Assembly: GCF_030209835.1 (NCBI RefSeq)
Contig: NZ_JARVRF010000019.1
Location: 1-64,000, forward strand
DNA length: 64,000 nt
Source: Arthrobacter sp. efr-133-R2A-120
GTDB lineage: Bacteria > Actinomycetota > Actinomycetes > Actinomycetales > Micrococcaceae
Direction: 5' to 3'
Shown: one piece after another, positions 18,321-26,905 of the stretch
How positions within the stretch are numbered: position 1 is the first letter of the stretch
Layout: the number at the start of each line of letters is the position of its first letter
Made by a program: the position numbers and the translations under genes
Notes under the pieces: model-generated
What the model saw: the letters and a program-made list of their open reading frames with translations, nothing else
The model's database searches: none
What the model was told of the DNA's origin: nothing

Positions 18321-19124
18321 TTGAGTATTGAGCTTCCGGACCTTGCGGAAGGCGATTTCTACTACGAATCGCTCGGGAATGGGCGGTTCCGCTCGACCAT
18401 CCACGCCCAGGGCGCGTGGAATCCGCATGAGCAGCACATGGCGCCCGCATCAGGGATCATGGCTGATGCCCTGCTCCGCCACGAGCCGCGCGACGACGTC
18501 CGGCTGGCCCGCCTCAGTTACGAAATCCTGGGATTGATCCCGGGCGGCGAATTCGAAATCACCACTGCCACTGTCCGCCCCGGCAGGACGATTGAACTGA
18601 TCCAGGCGGAACTCTCGGCGGCAGGACGCGTGGCTATCCGGGCTACCGCCTGGCGGATGGCCACCAGCGACACGAGTGCCGTCGGCGCCATAGAAGACGT
18701 CGTCATGCCGGCCCCGGACGAATGCAAGCCGTGGGACGGGGCAAGCGTGTGGCCGGGTGGCTACATCCGGTCCCTGGAAATGCGCATAGCGGAAGGACAC
18801 CGGGCCGGCTCGGGCAAAGTCTGGATCCGCACAGAGCATCCCCTCACCGACGCGGCGGACAGCCGCGATCTCGCGAGGCTCGTTGGACTCGTGGACACGG
18901 CCAACGGTATCGCCGCCCGCGTTTCGCCCGGAAAGAACAGCTACATCTTCCCCAACCTTGACCTGCAGATCCACATGTACCGCGAACCCGCGGGCGAATG
19001 GCTGGGCCTGGACAACATGGTCTCCTTTGGCGATGACGGCATCGGCCTGACGTCCACGGTGCTCCACGACATCAGCGGCCCTTTCGGCCGGGCTGAGCAG
19101 ATCCTCACGCTGAGGAAGAGCTGA
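18321..19124 (+). CDS. acyl-CoA thioesterase family protein (double hotdog)
   Basis: A 267-residue protein of the TesB-like thioesterase-superfamily type, which hydrolyses acyl-CoA thioesters. It has an early YYESLGNGRFRST..HAQGAWNPHEQH region and a mid-region ISYEILGLIPGG-like helix (written LSYEILGLIPGGEF here). A TTG start at 18321 is favoured: AAAGGG lies just upstream and the hotdog fold begins at once, whereas longer frames overlap the preceding gene. Its stop codon shares one base with the ATG of the lipoate-ligase-like gene, indicating coupling. Confidence 0.7.
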   Translation: MSIELPDLAEGDFYYESLGNGRFRSTIHAQGAWNPHEQHMAPASGIMADALLRHEPRDDVRLARLSYEILGLIPGGEFEITTATVRPGRTIELIQAELSAAGRVAIRATAWRMATSDTSAVGAIEDVVMPAPDECKPWDGASVWPGGYIRSLEMRIAEGHRAGSGKVWIRTEHPLTDAADSRDLARLVGLVDTANGIAARVSPGKNSYIFPNLDLQIHMYREPAGEWLGLDNMVSFGDDGIGLTSTVLHDISGPFGRAEQILTLRKS

Positions 19125-19900
19125 TGGTTGAAGACCTCACCCGGACGCAGCGCACGCTGACGGTAGTGCGTCAGGAAGAATCGCTCGGCGTCGCTGAAGA
19201 CCTGGACTTCGGAATTGAGCTCCTCAACCGTGCCCGCAGGGGGCAATTGGTGCCGATGCTCCGCTTGTACCGGCCCCGTCCTACAGTGGCGTTCGGGCAA
19301 CGCGATGCCAAGCTGCCGGGATTCCAGGCGGCGTCCGAGGCCTGCAGGGACCTCGGTTTCGAACCCTTGATCCGCAAGGCCGGCGGCCGGGCAGCGGCCT
19401 ACCACCGGGGTACCTTGGTGATCGACCATGTGGAGCCGCACACTGACGCGATTGCCGGAGCGAAGGCCCGCTTCTCCTTCTTTGGCGAGCTCCTGGCGGG
19501 TGCGCTCCGCCGCGTCGGGGTGCAGGCCGCCGTCGGGGAGATCCCCGGCGAATACTGCCCTGGTGAGTTCAGCGTCCACGGCCTGGACCCGGATTTCCCA
19601 ACGCACCAGATCAAGCTGGTCGGCACCGCCCAGAGGGTGGTTTCCGGGGGATGGCTGTTCAGCTCGGTGATCGTCGTCGAGAACTCGGCGCCCATCCGCG
19701 AAGTCCTCACTGCCAGCTATGAAGCCCTCGGACTGGAGTGGGACCCCGCCACCGCCGGTGCCGCCAATGACCTCTTGCCGCAACTGGACGTACCCACGGT
19801 GGAAGACGCCGTCGTCGCGGCTTACGCGGAATACGCCGAACTGATCGACGGCGATTTCCAGAGCCTGCTCCCGGTGACGAGCACCATTACGCCGTTGTAG
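19124..19900 (+). CDS. biotin/lipoate A/B protein ligase family protein
   Basis: A 258-residue protein with the lipoate-ligase fold: RLYRPRPTVAFGQRD, the nucleotide-binding-like RKAGGRAAAYHRG, and HQIKLVGTAQRVV with the expected catalytic lysine. Related enzymes attach lipoate or octanoate to E2 and GcvH proteins. Coupling to a thioesterase suggests acyl-chain handling, but substrate choice (lipoate, octanoate or another acyl group) cannot be read. Confidence 0.75.
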   Translation: MVEDLTRTQRTLTVVRQEESLGVAEDLDFGIELLNRARRGQLVPMLRLYRPRPTVAFGQRDAKLPGFQAASEACRDLGFEPLIRKAGGRAAAYHRGTLVIDHVEPHTDAIAGAKARFSFFGELLAGALRRVGVQAAVGEIPGEYCPGEFSVHGLDPDFPTHQIKLVGTAQRVVSGGWLFSSVIVVENSAPIREVLTASYEALGLEWDPATAGAANDLLPQLDVPTVEDAVVAAYAEYAELIDGDFQSLLPVTSTITPL

Positions 19901-20003
19901 CGGATTCCGGCCGGTACTACGCTTGAGGCCACAACCATGAGTACCGGGCGGTGGCTTCCTCCCGGAAATGGAATCTGCCGCCCTCCTGAAGCGAGGTAGA
20001 GCA

Positions 20004-22322
20004 ATGGACAAGAAGCCATCCGTTGTCCACGATTCCGACGCGGACCTCACCGTCGGTCCGCCGAAGCGCTCTGCCGCGGGCTTGCCCAGCCTGGTGGACT
20101 CCTTGCCCCGCGCGGTGAGCCAGATGGGGCCGTCCCGCACCTGGAAGTCCTTGCTGGCCATGAACCAGAAGGACGGCTTCGACTGCATGAGCTGCGCGTG
20201 GCCGGATCCTCCCGAGCGGAAGCTGGCCGAGTTCTGTGAGAACGGTGCAAAGGCCGTCGGGTGGGAGGCGGATCCGCTCAAGGTTCCGTCCACCTTCTGG
20301 GACGAGAACGACGTCGACTCCCTCGCCGGGCGCTCGGAATACTGGCTGGGACAGCAGGGCAGGCTCGTGGAACCCGTCTACAAACCCGCAGGTTCGAACC
20401 ACTACCGTCCCATCAGTTGGGACAACGCGTTCCGGATTGTGGCCCGTGAACTGAATGCCCTGGAATCGCCCGACGAAGCCACCTTCTATACGAGCGGACG
20501 GACAAGCAACGAAGCCGCGTTTGTCTACCAGCTCTTCGTCCGCGCCTTCGGTACCAACAACCTGCCCGATTGCTCGAATATGTGCCATGAGTCCACCGGG
20601 CTGGCCCTCGGTGAGACGCTCGGCGTGGGCAAGTCCGCCGTGAGCTACACGGACTTTGCCAAGGCGGATTTGATCATCATCATGGGCCAAAACCCGGGGA
20701 CCTGCCATCCGCGGATGCTCACGGCGTTGGAAGAGGCAAAGCTCGCCGGTGCCAGCATTGTGGCGGTGAACCCGCTGCCGGAGGCCGGACTCATCAACTT
20801 CAAGAACCCGCAACGTCCCCGTGGGCTGGTGGGCAAAGGAACGGACCTGGCGGACCAGTTCCTGCAGATCCGCCTCGCAGGGGACATGGCGTTGCTTCAA
20901 GCCGTTTCCAAGCGCGTCCGGGAAGCGGAGAAGGCGGCACCGGGGGCAGTTCTGGATCATGCGTTCATCGAGGAGCACTGCCAAGGCCTCGAAGCGTTCC
21001 GAGCCCATATCGACAACCTGGATGAGCGGGACGTCCTTGCCGCAACGGGCCTGGGGGTACAGGAAATCGACGAGCTTGCCTCCCGGTACCTGCGTGCGGA
21101 GAAGGTCATCATCACTTGGGCCATGGGCCTGACCCAGCACAAGAAGGCCGTGGCGACCATCAAAGAGATCGTCAACCTGCTCCTCCTCCGCGGGAACATC
21201 GGCAAACCGGGCGCCGGCCCGTCGCCGATCCGTGGGCACAGCAACGTCCAGGGGGACCGCACCATGGGCATTTGGGAGAAGATGCCCGAACCGTTCCTCA
21301 ACGCCCTGCAGCGGGAATTCGGCTTCGACCCGCCGCGGCACCCGGGCGTCGATTCCGTGGACAGCATCCGAGGCATGCGCGACGGGCGGATCAAGGTGCT
21401 GGTTGCGCTCGGCGGAAACCTGGTCCACGCGATGTCGGACACCACGGCGGCTGAGGCCGCGGTCCGCAAGACCCGGTTGTCGGTCCAGATTTCCACGAAG
21501 CTCAACCGCTCCCACGCCGTGGTGGGGGAACAAGCGATGATCCTGCCGACGATGGGCCGCACGGAAATAGACCGCCAGGCCAGCGGCGAGCAATTCGTCA
21601 CTGTGGAAGACACAGTCTGCGCGGTTCACCGTTCTGCGGGAAGGCTGGAGCCGATCTCCGACAAAGTCTTGTCCGAAGTGGCGATCGTGTGCCGCATGGC
21701 CGGCACGGTGCTCGGCGATAAAGTCCCGGTTGACTGGGGAGCTTTCGAGGCGAACTACGATTCCGTGCGCGAGCACATTTCCCATGTGGTGCCGGGCTTT
21801 GAGGACTTCAACCAGAAAGCCCGGAGCCGTGACGGTTTCGTCCTTCCCCACGGACCCCGGGACGAGCGGAAGTTTCCCACCGCCACCGGGAAAGCAATGT
21901 TCACGGTCAACGATCTTGAGACCATCCACGTACCGGAGGGGCGCCTGCTGCTCCAGACAGTACGCTCCCACGACCAATTCAACACGACCACCTACAGCAT
22001 GAATGACCGTTACCGGGGCGTGAAGAAGGGCCGCCTGGTGCTCTTTGCGCACCGCGACGACCTGGCGGATCTGGGCCTGGCCGACGGCGGCTATGTGGAC
22101 GTGCACAGCGAAGCCGACGACGGCGTGGACAGGGTCCTGCGCCAGTTGCGGTTGATCGCGTACCCCACAGCCCGCGGTTGCGTGACTGCCTATTACCCGG
22201 AAGCGAACGTCCTGGTACCGCTGGATTCGACCGCCGAAGGCAGCAACACGCCGGCGTCCAAGTCGGTAGTGGTGCGGCTGGAACCAGCCGCACCACCGGA
22301 CTTCAGCGCCAGTGCCCACTAG
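20004..22322 (+). CDS. FdhF/YdeP-family molybdopterin oxidoreductase
   Basis: A 772-residue cytoplasmic enzyme that would bind a bis-molybdopterin guanine dinucleotide cofactor. GAGG precedes the ATG at 20004. The N-terminus has GFDCMSCAWPDP in place of the four-cysteine cluster of classical formate dehydrogenases, as in the YdeP branch. The likely metal-ligand region is NMCHESTGLALGETLG, with cysteine rather than selenocysteine. The C-terminal MopB-CT domain has LQTVRSHDQFNTTTYS. Physiological substrate unknown; YdeP relatives are linked to acid resistance and formate-like oxidation. It converges on the MBL hydrolase gene. Confidence 0.85.
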   Translation: MDKKPSVVHDSDADLTVGPPKRSAAGLPSLVDSLPRAVSQMGPSRTWKSLLAMNQKDGFDCMSCAWPDPPERKLAEFCENGAKAVGWEADPLKVPSTFWDENDVDSLAGRSEYWLGQQGRLVEPVYKPAGSNHYRPISWDNAFRIVARELNALESPDEATFYTSGRTSNEAAFVYQLFVRAFGTNNLPDCSNMCHESTGLALGETLGVGKSAVSYTDFAKADLIIIMGQNPGTCHPRMLTALEEAKLAGASIVAVNPLPEAGLINFKNPQRPRGLVGKGTDLADQFLQIRLAGDMALLQAVSKRVREAEKAAPGAVLDHAFIEEHCQGLEAFRAHIDNLDERDVLAATGLGVQEIDELASRYLRAEKVIITWAMGLTQHKKAVATIKEIVNLLLLRGNIGKPGAGPSPIRGHSNVQGDRTMGIWEKMPEPFLNALQREFGFDPPRHPGVDSVDSIRGMRDGRIKVLVALGGNLVHAMSDTTAAEAAVRKTRLSVQISTKLNRSHAVVGEQAMILPTMGRTEIDRQASGEQFVTVEDTVCAVHRSAGRLEPISDKVLSEVAIVCRMAGTVLGDKVPVDWGAFEANYDSVREHISHVVPGFEDFNQKARSRDGFVLPHGPRDERKFPTATGKAMFTVNDLETIHVPEGRLLLQTVRSHDQFNTTTYSMNDRYRGVKKGRLVLFAHRDDLADLGLADGGYVDVHSEADDGVDRVLRQLRLIAYPTARGCVTAYYPEANVLVPLDSTAEGSNTPASKSVVVRLEPAAPPDFSASAH

Positions 22323-22346
22323 CGTTCCCCAAAAGGGGGTGACGCA
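22323..22346. terminator. short bidirectional terminator hairpin
   Basis: The 25 nt between the stops of two convergent genes contain GCGTTCCCC AAAA GGGGGTGACGC, a CCCC/GGGG stem with partial GCGT/ACGC extension. Confidence 0.45.
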
Positions 22347-22347
22347 C

Positions 22348-22992
22348 TTAGTGCCCCCTGGCGATCCATTCCTCCAATTGGGGCGCCTCGGCTCCAACCG
22401 TAGTGGAGCTGCCGTGGCCGGTCAGGACGAGGGTGCTTTCCGGCAACGGCAGGATCTTGGAACGGATGGAATCGATGATCGTGGGGAAATCGCTGTAGGA
22501 ACGCCCGGTGGCACCGGGTCCGCCCTGGAACAGCGTGTCGCCACTGAACAGTATTCCTTCGCTCTCCAGATAGAAGGACACGGAACCGGGTGAGTGGCCC
22601 GGTGTGTGGATGACGCGGAGCCGGGTGCCGGCGACCTCGAAGATCCCGCCGTCGGCGATGCCGCCGTCGGGATTTGCCCCGGGGTACACCGCCTGCCACA
22701 GCATCCAGTCGTCACCATGCAAGTGGATGGGCGCCCGGACGATGTCCCGGAAAGCCCCCGCGGACCGGATGTGGTCGTCGTGGCCATGCGTAAGAAGGAT
22801 GGCTTTGACGGTCCGGTCCCCGACCGCCTCCGCGATGGACTCGGGCTGGTGCGCGGGATCGATCACGATGCACTCGGAATCGTCTCCGACAATCCAGACG
22901 TTGTTGTCCACGTCCCAGGTACCGCCGTCGAGCGAGAAGGTGCCGGAGGTGACGACGCGGTCAACACGAACGGTCTTGCTTTCCTCGGTCAC
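22348..22992 (-). CDS. MBL-fold hydrolase linked to mscR
   Basis: A 214-residue metallo-beta-lactamase-fold hydrolase of the glyoxalase II type. It has the zinc motif THGHDDH (about 70-76), [18 protein letters not shown] and a terminal GHGSSTT. Its ATG overlaps the stop of the mycothiol dehydrogenase gene by 4 nt. This mscR-MBL pairing recurs in actinobacteria and suggests hydrolysis of the S-formylmycothiol made by the dehydrogenase; that role is inferred from context. Confidence 0.85.
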   Translation of the reverse strand: MTEESKTVRVDRVVTSGTFSLDGGTWDVDNNVWIVGDDSECIVIDPAHQPESIAEAVGDRTVKAILLTHGHDDHIRSAGAFRDIVRAPIHLHGDDWMLWQAVYPGANPDGGIADGGIFEVAGTRLRVIHTPGHSPGSVSFYLESEGILFSGDTLFQGGPGATGRSYSDFPTIIDSIRSKILPLPESTLVLTGHGSSTTVGAEAPQLEEWIARGH

Positions 22993-24074
22993 AGTTCAAC
23001 CACCGATCGAAGGACAGACCCTGAATGCATCTTGTCGAAAGCCTCCTCGATATCGGCGATGCCGATCCGTTCCGTGACGAAGGCGTCGAGATCGAGCTTG
23101 CCTTGCCGGTACAGGCTGACGAGCATGGGGAAGTCGCGGGACGGCAGGCAGTCGCCGTACCACGAGGACTTCAGCGAGCCGCCCCGGCCGAACACGTCCA
23201 GCAACGGGAGTTCGAGCGTCATTTCCGGCGTCGGGACTCCCACCAGCACCACCGTGCCGGCGAGGTCACGCGCGTAGAACGCTTGCTTGTAGGTCTCGGG
23301 GCGGCCGACGGCGTCAATCACCACGTCCGCTCCAAAGCCGCCGGTGAGTTCGCGGATTTGTTCCACGGGATCGCCTTGCGAGGAGTCCACCACATGGGTG
23401 GCTCCGAGCTCGCGTGCACGGTCCAGCTTCTTGGCGTCGATGTCGACGGCGATGATGGTGGTGGCGCCTGCCAAGGCAGCGCCGGCGATGGCGGCCACGC
23501 CGACACCGCCGCAGCCGATTACGGCCACCGAATCGCCGCGCTTCACGCCTCCCGTGTTGATTGCGGCACCCAGCCCGGCCATCACACCGCAACCGAGCAA
23601 GCCGACGGCGGCAGCATCGGCGTCGGGATCAACCTTGGTGCACTGCCCCGCGGCGACGAGCGTCTTCTCCGCGAAGGCGCCGATGCCCAGCGCGGGGGAG
23701 AGGACCGTGCCGTCCTCGAGCGTCATCTTCTGTGTGGCATTGTGCGTGTTGAAACAGTACTGGGCCTGGCCGCGCTTGCAGGCGCGGCAATTGCCGCAGA
23801 CTGCCCGCCAGTTCAGGATCACGCGGTCTCCCGGGACGATGTCGGTGACATCCGGACCGACGGCGCTCACAACGCCGGTGGCCTCATGGCCGAGAAGGAA
23901 GGGGAAATCATCGCTGATGCCACCGAGTTTGTAATGCAGGTCGGTGTGGCACACGCCGCTGGTGAGGATGTCCACCAAGGCTTCGCCCGGGCCGGGCTCC
24001 GGGATGAGGATCGTTTCGAGGGTGACAGGTGCGCCTTTCGAGCGGACTACTGCCCCTTTGACTGCGTGGACCAT
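22989..24074 (-). CDS. mscR: S-(hydroxymethyl)mycothiol dehydrogenase / MSNO reductase
   Basis: A 361-residue zinc- and NAD-dependent medium-chain alcohol dehydrogenase that oxidises the formaldehyde-mycothiol adduct and can reduce S-nitrosomycothiol. It has catalytic zinc ligands in GVCHTDLH and GHEATG, structural zinc cysteines in [15 protein letters not shown], and the Rossmann motif [15 protein letters not shown] precedes the ATG at 24074; the longer open frame upstream has no such site. The sequence matches the actinobacterial mycothiol-dependent subgroup (start [14 protein letters not shown]) rather than the glutathione-dependent one. It forms an operon with the MBL hydrolase. Confidence 0.92.
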   Translation of the reverse strand: MVHAVKGAVVRSKGAPVTLETILIPEPGPGEALVDILTSGVCHTDLHYKLGGISDDFPFLLGHEATGVVSAVGPDVTDIVPGDRVILNWRAVCGNCRACKRGQAQYCFNTHNATQKMTLEDGTVLSPALGIGAFAEKTLVAAGQCTKVDPDADAAAVGLLGCGVMAGLGAAINTGGVKRGDSVAVIGCGGVGVAAIAGAALAGATTIIAVDIDAKKLDRARELGATHVVDSSQGDPVEQIRELTGGFGADVVIDAVGRPETYKQAFYARDLAGTVVLVGVPTPEMTLELPLLDVFGRGGSLKSSWYGDCLPSRDFPMLVSLYRQGKLDLDAFVTERIGIADIEEAFDKMHSGSVLRSVVEL

Positions 24075-24148
24075 GGATAACTCCCCTGTGAGGTTCGTGG
24101 ACCGCGGACTGGTGTCCGGGTCTGATCCCAAACTGTCTATCACACGGG

Positions 24149-24164
24149 CCGGACTGCGGTCCGG
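24149..24164. other. small hairpin in the mscR leader region
   Basis: A perfect 6-bp inverted repeat (CCGGAC / GTCCGG) with a TGCG loop lies 75-90 nt upstream of mscR. It could be an operator or a transcript structure. Confidence 0.35.
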
Positions 24165-24209
24165 GGGTTGCTGCGCATTCAGCGTGTGGCGTAGCTGCCT
24201 GCGAACGAC

Positions 24210-24254
24210 GGAGGCCGGTAGGACGGACACCCTGCGTCCGTGCTACCGGCCTCC
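24210..24254 (-). terminator. strong terminator after mycoredoxin
   Basis: A 19-bp inverted repeat with one mismatch: left arm 24210-24228 (GGAGGCCGGTAG...GGAC), 7-nt loop, right arm 24236-24254. It lies 6 nt after the mycoredoxin stop codon and separates it from mscR. Confidence 0.85.
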
Positions 24255-24260
24255 GGAAAA

Positions 24261-24518
24261 TCAGGCGGCGAGGCGCGCTTCGACCTCGGCGGCGGAGGGG
24301 TTGGTGGCCGCGGTGCCGTCAGGGAAAAGGACCGTGGGGACGGTCTGGTTGCCGCCGTTCAGCTTCTCCACGAGTTCGGCAGTGCCCTCAACCTCTTCGA
24401 TGTTGATCTCGTTGTAGCCGATGCCCTTGGCATCCAGCTGCTTCTTGAGGCGGTTGCAATAGCCGCACCAAGTGGTCGAGAACATAGTGATGGTGCCGGA
24501 TTCGGGGGTGAAGTCCAC
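24261..24518 (-). CDS. mrx1: mycoredoxin (glutaredoxin-like, CGYC)
   Basis: An 85-residue glutaredoxin-fold protein that reduces mycothiol-mixed disulfides. The active-site motif CGYC at about 18-21 is in TTWCGYCNRLKKQL, and the cis-proline loop is TVPTVLF. The GTG start at 24518 follows AGGAGAATCC. Its promoter matches the disulfide-stress sigma factor consensus. Location beside mscR fits a mycothiol redox module. Confidence 0.92.
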   Translation of the reverse strand: MDFTPESGTITMFSTTWCGYCNRLKKQLDAKGIGYNEINIEEVEGTAELVEKLNGGNQTVPTVLFPDGTAATNPSAAEVEARLAA

Positions 24519-24556
24519 GGATTCTCCTGTCGTCTTTGTTATGAACTACTCGCGTC

Positions 24557-24582
24557 AACGGTAACCCGGCAGGCACTATTCC
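24557..24582 (-). promoter_or_regulatory. SigR/SigH-type promoter of mycoredoxin
   Basis: On the minus strand GGAAT is followed by exactly 18 nt and GTT. This matches the GGAAT-N18-GTT core of promoters used by the actinobacterial thiol-oxidative-stress sigma factor SigR/SigH. The -10 element lies 38 nt upstream of the GTG start. Confidence 0.7.
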
Positions 24583-24671
24583 TCCGCGCGCATGTGTCAC
24601 ATGACACGCCAAGGCCAATCGGGCAGGGGTTTGGGCACCCGGGAAACTTCCCTGGACAGAGCCGAGCCGGC

Positions 24672-25094
24672 TCAGACGGTGACTTTGCCGCCGTCGTCGA
24701 CTGTCCACGTCGGGTTGTAGGCAATCTCCCATCGGAAGCCATCGGGGTCCGCGAAGTAGCCGGTGTAGCCGCCCCAAGGTTGGGCCTTCGGGGGAGCGAC
24801 GACGACGGCGCCCGCGGCCTGCGCTTCGGACATTGTGCGGTCCACGTCCCCGGGGCTGGAGACGTTGTGGCTCAGCGTGATGCACGGGACTCCCGACGGC
24901 GGATCGACGGCAGCTTCACCCTGCATCTGTTCCACATTCCAGAGGGACAACATCAGCCCGTGGTTGACCTGGAGGAACAAGACGTCGCCTGGAAACTCGG
25001 CGTGAACCGGCCAGCCAAGGCCGTCCACATAGAAACGGCGCGACACATCAATGTCGCGCACGCCCAACGAGATGAAATCGACGCGCGGTTCCAT
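24672..25094 (-). CDS. VOC-family (glyoxalase/bleomycin-resistance-like) protein
   Basis: A 140-residue vicinal-oxygen-chelate fold protein with paired beta-alpha-beta units: FISLGVRDIDVSRRFYVDGLGW at the start (first 20 residues diagnostic) and GYTGYFADPDGFRWEIAYNP near the end, with a metal-ligand Glu. Its first unit lacks the usual N-terminal His (FIS instead of H). Substrate unknown. It starts 20 nt after the stop of the preceding gene, with no Shine-Dalgarno sequence and the start codon inside a hairpin. Confidence 0.82.
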   Translation of the reverse strand: MEPRVDFISLGVRDIDVSRRFYVDGLGWPVHAEFPGDVLFLQVNHGLMLSLWNVEQMQGEAAVDPPSGVPCITLSHNVSSPGDVDRTMSEAQAAGAVVVAPPKAQPWGGYTGYFADPDGFRWEIAYNPTWTVDDGGKVTV

Positions 25095-25117
25095 AGGACC
25101 GTAAGTATTCGGTCCTA
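25094..25117 (-). promoter_or_regulatory. hairpin spanning stop and start codons
   Basis: A perfect 8-bp inverted repeat (TAGGACCG / CGGTCCTA) with an 8-nt loop begins at the stop codon of the upstream gene and ends at the ATG of the VOC gene, enclosing the whole intercistronic gap. Confidence 0.6.
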
Positions 25118-25504
25118 GAGCGATTCTTCGACGGCGACGCCGGACTGGAATTCGCGGCCGTCGGCTTCACTGAAGGCCGTCATCACATGTCCCTTGCCAA
25201 GGCCGTTGATCGCCGAGAGAGGGAAATGGCCCGTAATGGTGTTCCCGGAGTGCTCAACGCCCTTGAGGTCGTAGTTCTCTTCGGCACTTTGGTCATGGTT
25301 AAACGAGAAGAATGCGATCGCCTCCCCGTTCATGAACTCGATGCCCAGTCTTCGTTGAGAGGAATAGTCCGGAGTCGCCGCTACGAGGCCTACGACAAAG
25401 GCGCCGGAACCAGGGATGTTGCCCTCGATCTCGAACTTCGCCACGAGCGTGGCTTCCGTGGCGGTGATGCTGGCCTGCTTCAGAAGTGCCTCATGGATGC
25501 TCAT
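25115..25504 (-). CDS. conserved hypothetical protein
   Basis: A 129-residue soluble beta-rich protein with no recognised domain; AGGA lies 8 nt before the ATG. It contains FEIEGNIPGSGAFVVGLVAA and FFSFNHDQSAEENYDLKG. It lacks a signal peptide, membrane segments and cysteines. It is transcribed towards the VOC gene and probably cotranscribed with it. No function proposed. Confidence 0.7.
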   Translation of the reverse strand: MSIHEALLKQASITATEATLVAKFEIEGNIPGSGAFVVGLVAATPDYSSQRRLGIEFMNGEAIAFFSFNHDQSAEENYDLKGVEHSGNTITGHFPLSAINGLGKGHVMTAFSEADGREFQSGVAVEESL

Positions 25505-25688
25505 GGCTCAATCCTGCTCTGTGCAACCTCCGCCGTCCACCCCTGATTCGGGATTTGTCAGTGCTTTGCCGTCGGCCGGATTCGATCGGACATATGGCCG
25601 AAATCCGCCCTGACCAGCCGGAAGACTCGGTGATACAGGTACCGGCAGGGCCTCCCTCGCGGCGCGGAAGGCTTCTAGGGTTGAGGAC

Positions 25689-26903
25689 GTGGATAACCGG
25701 AATGAACGCATGAAGCGCTTGCTCGTCCCGTCTGCGGCGCTGCTGTGGGGGTTCCAGTTCGCGTTCCTCAACCCAGCGCTGGCACTCCTGCTGGTGGCCC
25801 TGTTCAACGCCACGCCAGCCGAGGTGGGGTGGGTCCTCGCTGTCTACAATGCCAGCGGCTTCGTCGCTTCCCTTCTCGTGCCTGCCTATGCAGACCGGGC
25901 GAACGACTACCTTCGGCCCATGCTGGCCTGCGGGGTTCTGACGCTGGCGCTGTCCGCCCTCCTGGCGGTGGGCACTTCGCTGCCGCTCGCCGTCGTGGGC
26001 TTGATCGTCCTTGGCGGTCCTGCAGGGGTTGGCAGCTCACTCTTATTCGCCCACCTCAGGCACTCAGGTGCCGGAACGTCGGATGTGGTGAACACGCGCG
26101 CGATTGTCTCCTTCGCCTGGGTGGCGGGACCGCCCCTGGCGACGTTCATCATGGGCGCGCTGGGCAATCGGGCCATCCTGCTCGCCCTCGGTGTGGTGGC
26201 CGTCCTCAATGTCGCCACGACCGCTGCCATGATTTCCCGACGGCGGACTGCCGTCGTCGAGGATCGGCCCAGGGCCCAGGGCGACGAGGACGGGCACCCG
26301 TTTTCGAAATTCGGGGTCGCCACCGTCGTCTTCGCTTTTGTCGCCTTGCAGGCCACCAACAGCGCCGCTGTGTCCATCATGAGCCTGTTCGTGACGCAGG
26401 GGCTCGGCGTGGATGTCATCTGGGCGGGCATCGCGCTTGGTGTGTCGGCCGCGCTTGAGATCCCTGCGCTCTTCCTGATCGGGCGGCTCGCGCGCCGCTA
26501 TTCCAGCCGGGCGCTCATCGCATCCGGCTGCGTGGCCGGGATGGCCTACTACGCGTCCATGGCGGTTGTCTCCAACCCCTTCACCCTGATCGCGCTCCAG
26601 GTCCTGAATGCCTGGTTCTTCGGGATTGTGGCGGGCGTGGGGCTGACCCTGTTCCAGCGGCTGATTCCCCGTCCCGGCCTGGCCTCGGGGCTCTACACCA
26701 ACACCAGGCGCGTCGGCGCTATCGTTTCCGGCCCCATCATCGCTTTGGGATCGACGACGGCGCTCGGCTACCAAGGCATCTTCGCGGCCTGTGCGGCCCT
26801 CACCGTCCTGGCGCTGCTGGTCATCGTGCTGGCCGGACGGCCGTCGCGGCGGATGCCGCCGAAAGAGCGGCTTGCCGCCTCGGCTCCCGGTGCCCGCTCT
26901 TGA
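25689..26903 (+). CDS. MFS efflux transporter, SetA/SetB-like
   Basis: A 404-residue major-facilitator protein with about 12 membrane segments and a central cytoplasmic loop near 185-205. It resembles the sugar-efflux (Set) subgroup: early FLNPALALLLVALFNATPAEVGW and late RPGLASGLYTNTRRVGAIVSGPI, the latter typical of SetA/SetB. The start is a GTG after a weak GAGG. It ends 2 nt from the convergent APC permease stop. Substrate unknown. Confidence 0.8.
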   Translation: MDNRNERMKRLLVPSAALLWGFQFAFLNPALALLLVALFNATPAEVGWVLAVYNASGFVASLLVPAYADRANDYLRPMLACGVLTLALSALLAVGTSLPLAVVGLIVLGGPAGVGSSLLFAHLRHSGAGTSDVVNTRAIVSFAWVAGPPLATFIMGALGNRAILLALGVVAVLNVATTAAMISRRRTAVVEDRPRAQGDEDGHPFSKFGVATVVFAFVALQATNSAAVSIMSLFVTQGLGVDVIWAGIALGVSAALEIPALFLIGRLARRYSSRALIASGCVAGMAYYASMAVVSNPFTLIALQVLNAWFFGIVAGVGLTLFQRLIPRPGLASGLYTNTRRVGAIVSGPIIALGSTTALGYQGIFAACAALTVLALLVIVLAGRPSRRMPPKERLAASAPGARS

Positions 26904-26905
26904 CG

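Noticed and set aside
20391..20400. GGTTCGAACC, a T-loop-like sequence suggesting a tRNA
   Set aside because: It lies inside the molybdoenzyme coding sequence, and no acceptor stem or anticodon arm can be formed around it.
19917..22397. Long open minus-strand frame (over 800 codons) opposite the molybdoenzyme gene
   Set aside because: Its translation is Arg/His/Gly-rich with no family pattern. It is an antisense shadow of a GC-biased gene.
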